From positions 310,001 through 374,000 of the forward strand of contig CAWCDI010000004.1 of NCBI GenBank assembly GCA_963794415.1: DNA of 64,000 bases, given 5' to 3'. Within the stretch, counting starts at the first letter, position 1. Each line of letters starts with the position of its first letter. Both the position numbers and the translations under genes were made by a program. The notes below the pieces were generated by a model. It was not told the origin of the DNA, ran no database searches, and worked only from the letters and a program-made list of their open reading frames with translations. This DNA is from CAVPTL01 sp963794415. Its GTDB lineage: Bacteria; Actinomycetota; Thermoleophilia; Gaiellales; JAICJC01. Of this stretch, positions 61,051-64,000 are shown one piece after another.

Positions 61051-61991
61051 TCACGCTCCGCTCGCAGGAGATCCTGCTGCGGATCGATCCTGGCCACGGC
61101 GCGGAGATCCTCGACCTCGTCGATCTCGCCACCGGCCGCCAGCTCCTGGGCCGCCCGCCGTTCGGCTCCGAGCCGATCCTGGGCGGCGACCTGGACGAGG
61201 ATCGCTGGACGGAGTCCTACCGCGGCGGCTGGCAGACGGTGCTGCCGAACGCCGGAAACCGCACCGAGGCCCATGGCTTCCACGGCCGCGCGTCCAACGA
61301 CCCCTGGGAGCTCCGCGAGCACGGCGACGACTGGGCCGGCCTGGCGTGGTCAGGCCACGGGCTGGAGGTGGTGAAGCGCATCGCGATCGACGACGGCGCC
61401 GTCACTGTGTCCTACCGCATCACCTCACCCGAGGGAGCCCCGCTGGTATCGCTCGAGCACCTCTCGATCGGGCTCGAGATCCTCCAGCCCGAGATGCGCC
61501 TCTACCTTCCCCCGGGCCCTGCGTACGAGCTGAGCGAGACCGACGGGCCGGCGACGCCACCCGCCGACGCTCCCCGGTTTCCCCGGGTGCGCCTGCTGGA
61601 CGGCTCCACCGAGGACGCCTCGGGCTGGGCGCTGGCCGAGCCGCGCAGCCGGCTCTACGTGGTGGCGGACGTGCCAGGAGGCTGGGGAGTGATCCACAAC
61701 CCGGCCCGCAATCAGGGGCTCGCGATGGCATGGGATCACTCGTGGTTCAAGCACTGCTGGGTGTGGCACGAGAACCGCGTCACCGAGGGCATCTGGCGCG
61801 GCCAGGCCGAGATGATCGGGATCGAGCCCTCCGCCGTGCCGCACTCGCTGGGGCTTGACGTCGCCTCGGCGCACGGCCAGGCGCGCGTGATCTCACCGGG
61901 CGAGGTGGCCGAGCCCTGGATCACGGTTCGCCCGGTGCACGACATCGAGACGGTGTCGTTCGTGGGCAGCGACGGCCGCCCCCGCCCCTAG
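61047..61991 (+). CDS. Aldose 1-epimerase-like / DUF4432-type protein
   Basis: A 314-residue beta-sandwich protein. PFGSEPILGGD, GGWQTVLPNAGN, AHGFHGRASNDPWEL and the later SLEHLSIGLEIL, with RPVHDIET at the end, resemble galactose-mutarotase-fold proteins found in sugar operons. It may equilibrate anomers of the imported sugar. It is the last gene of the IclR operon. Its TAG stop shares CTAG with the convergent SDR stop. Confidence 0.78.
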   Translation: MITLRSQEILLRIDPGHGAEILDLVDLATGRQLLGRPPFGSEPILGGDLDEDRWTESYRGGWQTVLPNAGNRTEAHGFHGRASNDPWELREHGDDWAGLAWSGHGLEVVKRIAIDDGAVTVSYRITSPEGAPLVSLEHLSIGLEILQPEMRLYLPPGPAYELSETDGPATPPADAPRFPRVRLLDGSTEDASGWALAEPRSRLYVVADVPGGWGVIHNPARNQGLAMAWDHSWFKHCWVWHENRVTEGIWRGQAEMIGIEPSAVPHSLGLDVASAHGQARVISPGEVAEPWITVRPVHDIETVSFVGSDGRPRP

Positions 61992-62782
61992 GACTCGTCG
62001 GGCAGCGTCTCCAGGATGAACCAGTTGGAGGTGAGGCCGCAGTCCACGCGCAGGTCGACTCCGGTGATGCCTGACGCGGCGTCGGACGCCAGGAACAGAA
62101 ACGCCTGCGCGACCTCGTCGGTCTTCACCAGCCGCTTCATCGGCACCCGCGCGAAGTTGCCGTTGAGGTACTCCATCAGCTCCGGCCCGACGGCCTTCTC
62201 GGTCATCTCGGTGTGGGTGAAGCCCGGGCTGACGCAGTTCGACCGGATGTTGTGGGCGGCCAGCTCGAGCGCCATCGTGCGGTTGAGGCCGAGCATGCCG
62301 GACTTCGACGCGTTGTAGGCGACGAAGGGGCCGTCGCCGCCCGACCCGTCGATGGAAGCTGTGTGCAGGATCACGCCGCCGCCGGTGGCCGCCATCTGCC
62401 GCGCCACGGCCTGGGCGATCACGAACGCCGCGGTGAGGTTGGTGTCGATGATGTCGCGAAACCGGCGGCGATCGACGTCGAGGAACGGCGTGTCGTCGTC
62501 GATGCCCGCATTGTTGATGAGCACGTCGATGCGCTCCCAGCGGCTTGCGGCCGCGGCGACGGAGGCATCCACCTGATCGTCGTCGCGCACGTCGCATGTG
62601 CGCGCGAAGGCCACGCCGCCCGCGGCCGTGATGTCTGCCACGGTGGACTCGAGGTCGCCGGGCGTACGGCCCAGCACCAGCACCTCGGCTCCCTCCTCGG
62701 CGAACGCAAGGGCGGTGGCCTTGCCGATACCCCGGCCACCGCCCGTGACGATCACCGATCGCCCGTCGAACCTCCGGCTCAT
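61988..62782 (-). CDS. SDR-family oxidoreductase
   Basis: A 264-residue SDR: GGGRGIGKA near 14-22, NNAGIDDDTP, HTASIDGSGG and YNASKSG, with a long C-terminal segment (KRLVKTDEVAQAFLFLASD). It is co-transcribed with the amino-acid-type permease upstream (ATGA overlap) and converges with the IclR operon. Likely acts on a compound brought in by that permease. Confidence 0.9.
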   Translation of the reverse strand: MSRRFDGRSVIVTGGGRGIGKATALAFAEEGAEVLVLGRTPGDLESTVADITAAGGVAFARTCDVRDDDQVDASVAAAASRWERIDVLINNAGIDDDTPFLDVDRRRFRDIIDTNLTAAFVIAQAVARQMAATGGGVILHTASIDGSGGDGPFVAYNASKSGMLGLNRTMALELAAHNIRSNCVSPGFTHTEMTEKAVGPELMEYLNGNFARVPMKRLVKTDEVAQAFLFLASDAASGITGVDLRVDCGLTSNWFILETLPDES

Positions 62783-64000
62783 TCCGGCAGTTCCTCCGAG
62801 ATCTCGGGGAAGTGGTAGAGCTCCTTCGAGCCACGCGAGTTGGCCATGCCCCACGCGGTGACCCCGACGAGCACGACGCACATGACGATACCGAAGTAGG
62901 CGATGCTCGACTGCGTCTTGAAGTCCGTCGCGTTGATCAGGAACGTGAGCAGGAAGTTCTTGTAGAAGATGTACACGTTGATCGCGATACCCACCAGCGG
63001 CAGCACGAGGTTCATGAACCAATTGAACTGATCGCGTGCAATGCGCAGGTGGTAGAAGATGTTCGCGACACACACCAGCGTGTAGGGAATCAGCACGAAG
63101 AACACGTATGAAACGCCGATCCACGCAAAGGCGTTGAGCGGCTTGTGATCCTGCCACAGCACCATGAGCAGCGGCAGCACCGCACAGCACCCTAGTACGA
63201 GAGCCTGTGCATTCCACGGCGTCTGGTTCTCATCGACCTGAGCGAACACCTTCGGCGCCAGGTTCTCACGCGCGAGCGCATAGAGCATGCGTGCCGCGGT
63301 GATCGAGATCGCTGTGAACGCAGCGAACACGGCGGTGATGCCCGTGAGCGGAACCAGGATCCTGAGCAGCCCGATGTAGTGGTCGGCAACCAGGTAGATC
63401 GGCGTGAACTCACCGCTCGAGACGTAGCCGGCCATGGTGCTGGAAGGCACCGCCTCGACGTAGCCGTAGGCGGTGAACACCCAGAAGAGACCGGCGAGGA
63501 TCGTGACCAGGATGGTGGCCTTGGGCACCAGGTTTCGTGGCGTCTTGGTCTCCTCGGCCATGGGCGCAACGATGTCGAATGCAGCGATTGCGAGCACTGC
63601 GAAGAGCACGGCGTTCTGGAAGCCCGACCAGCCCGCGGTGTTGTGGGAGTAGATGAACGGGTCTGCTGAGAGGTTCCCGTCGATCGCCTGCTTGATGATG
63701 ATGTAGAGGGCCAGAAGGCCCACGAACCCGGCCTCGATTGCGATGAAGTAGCCCGTCACCTTCGCAGAGAGCTGGATGTCCTTCTTGGTGAGGACTCCCA
63801 CGACCACCACCGAGCCAAGCCCGGAGATGACCGCTGTCCAGGTACCTGCGCCAATCCCGAAGTAGTTCAGAAGCGTGTTGAAGAAGAGGCCGAACATGAC
63901 CGGCTGGAGGCATGACCCGACGATGTAGGTCACCACCAGTACCCAGCCCAGCCAGATACCGATCGGCGGGGACGTCGCCTCCCAGAGCCACGTGAACACG
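62779..64000 (-). CDS. APC-superfamily amino acid/organic acid permease, 5' end missing
   Basis: Partial: at least 406 residues with about ten helices; the N-terminal one or two helices lie beyond the window. Motifs of the APC family: AAFDIVAPMAEETKTPRNLVPKA-type loop (AEETKTPRN), SITAARMLYALARENLAPKVF. It would import an amino acid, amine or related organic acid, which contrasts with the sugar ABC transporter of the neighbouring operon. Downstream SDR is coupled. Confidence 0.9.
   Translation of the reverse strand, partial: VFTWLWEATSPPIGIWLGWVLVVTYIVGSCLQPVMFGLFFNTLLNYFGIGAGTWTAVISGLGSVVVVGVLTKKDIQLSAKVTGYFIAIEAGFVGLLALYIIIKQAIDGNLSADPFIYSHNTAGWSGFQNAVLFAVLAIAAFDIVAPMAEETKTPRNLVPKATILVTILAGLFWVFTAYGYVEAVPSSTMAGYVSSGEFTPIYLVADHYIGLLRILVPLTGITAVFAAFTAISITAARMLYALARENLAPKVFAQVDENQTPWNAQALVLGCCAVLPLLMVLWQDHKPLNAFAWIGVSYVFFVLIPYTLVCVANIFYHLRIARDQFNWFMNLVLPLVGIAINVYIFYKNFLLTFLINATDFKTQSSIAYFGIVMCVVLVGVTAWGMANSRGSKELYHFPEISEELPE

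Overview
The window is high-GC bacterial DNA with very short intergenic spaces, many GTG starts, a TTG start and 4-base start/stop overlaps. A class A penicillin-binding protein with a Gly/Thr tail, a Flp-type pilin, two OmpR-type two-component systems and several lipoproteins fit a Gram-positive-type, actinobacteria-like organism, possibly an uncultured Thermoleophilia relative. That assignment is an inference from gene style; no rRNA or other marker gene is present. No insertion sequence, CRISPR array, phage gene or rRNA was found, and no stretch over 300 bases lacks a gene.

Layout. 0-6.8 kb (minus strand): a response regulator and histidine kinase, two trehalose-forming glycosyltransferases (TreT and OtsA), molybdenum-cofactor genes moaC and mog, and a UbiA prenyltransferase. 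6.8-14 kb: a membrane protein with an M28-like domain, moeA with a PotD-like binding protein, a class A PBP and an MscS channel. 14-24.6 kb: a metal/cobalamin-type binding protein, HAD hydrolase, Cys/Met PLP enzyme, CPBP protease, chorismate mutase, a MacB-like ABC pair and two MprF-type membrane proteins. 24.6-30 kb: Flp pilin, a TetR/SDR divergent pair with two operator-like palindromes, a VOC protein, tRNA-Val, a second two-component system and a GT-C-like membrane protein. 30-34 kb: a second PLP enzyme, two small glycosyltransferases, and a cytochrome-b561-like/molybdopterin fusion. 34-45.6 kb: epimerase, phosphoesterase lipoprotein, second FtsX/ATPase pair, aquaporin, the pentose-phosphate genes rpiA, pgl, gnd and zwf, and an M48 protease. 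45.6-64 kb: a catabolic region with a sugar ABC transporter, SMP-30 and muconolactone-isomerase-like proteins, a zinc dehydrogenase, two enolase-superfamily dehydratases, five SDRs, an IclR regulator, an M24 hydrolase, a two-subunit TPP enzyme and an APC permease.

Two observations cut across the window. First, a 31-33 base palindromic repeat (core GGTGCCTGGCACC) occurs six times, always at or just past the 3' end of a gene; in two copies its outer arm carries, or lies across, the gene's stop codon, and a four-base segment in each arm differs from copy to copy yet stays largely self-complementary. Second, eight conserved genes between 3 and 45.4 kb carry ten single-base frame breaks (nine +1, one -1). 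Correcting each restores a full-length family member, so these look like residual sequence errors rather than pseudogenes. The affected genes are annotated across their full extent.
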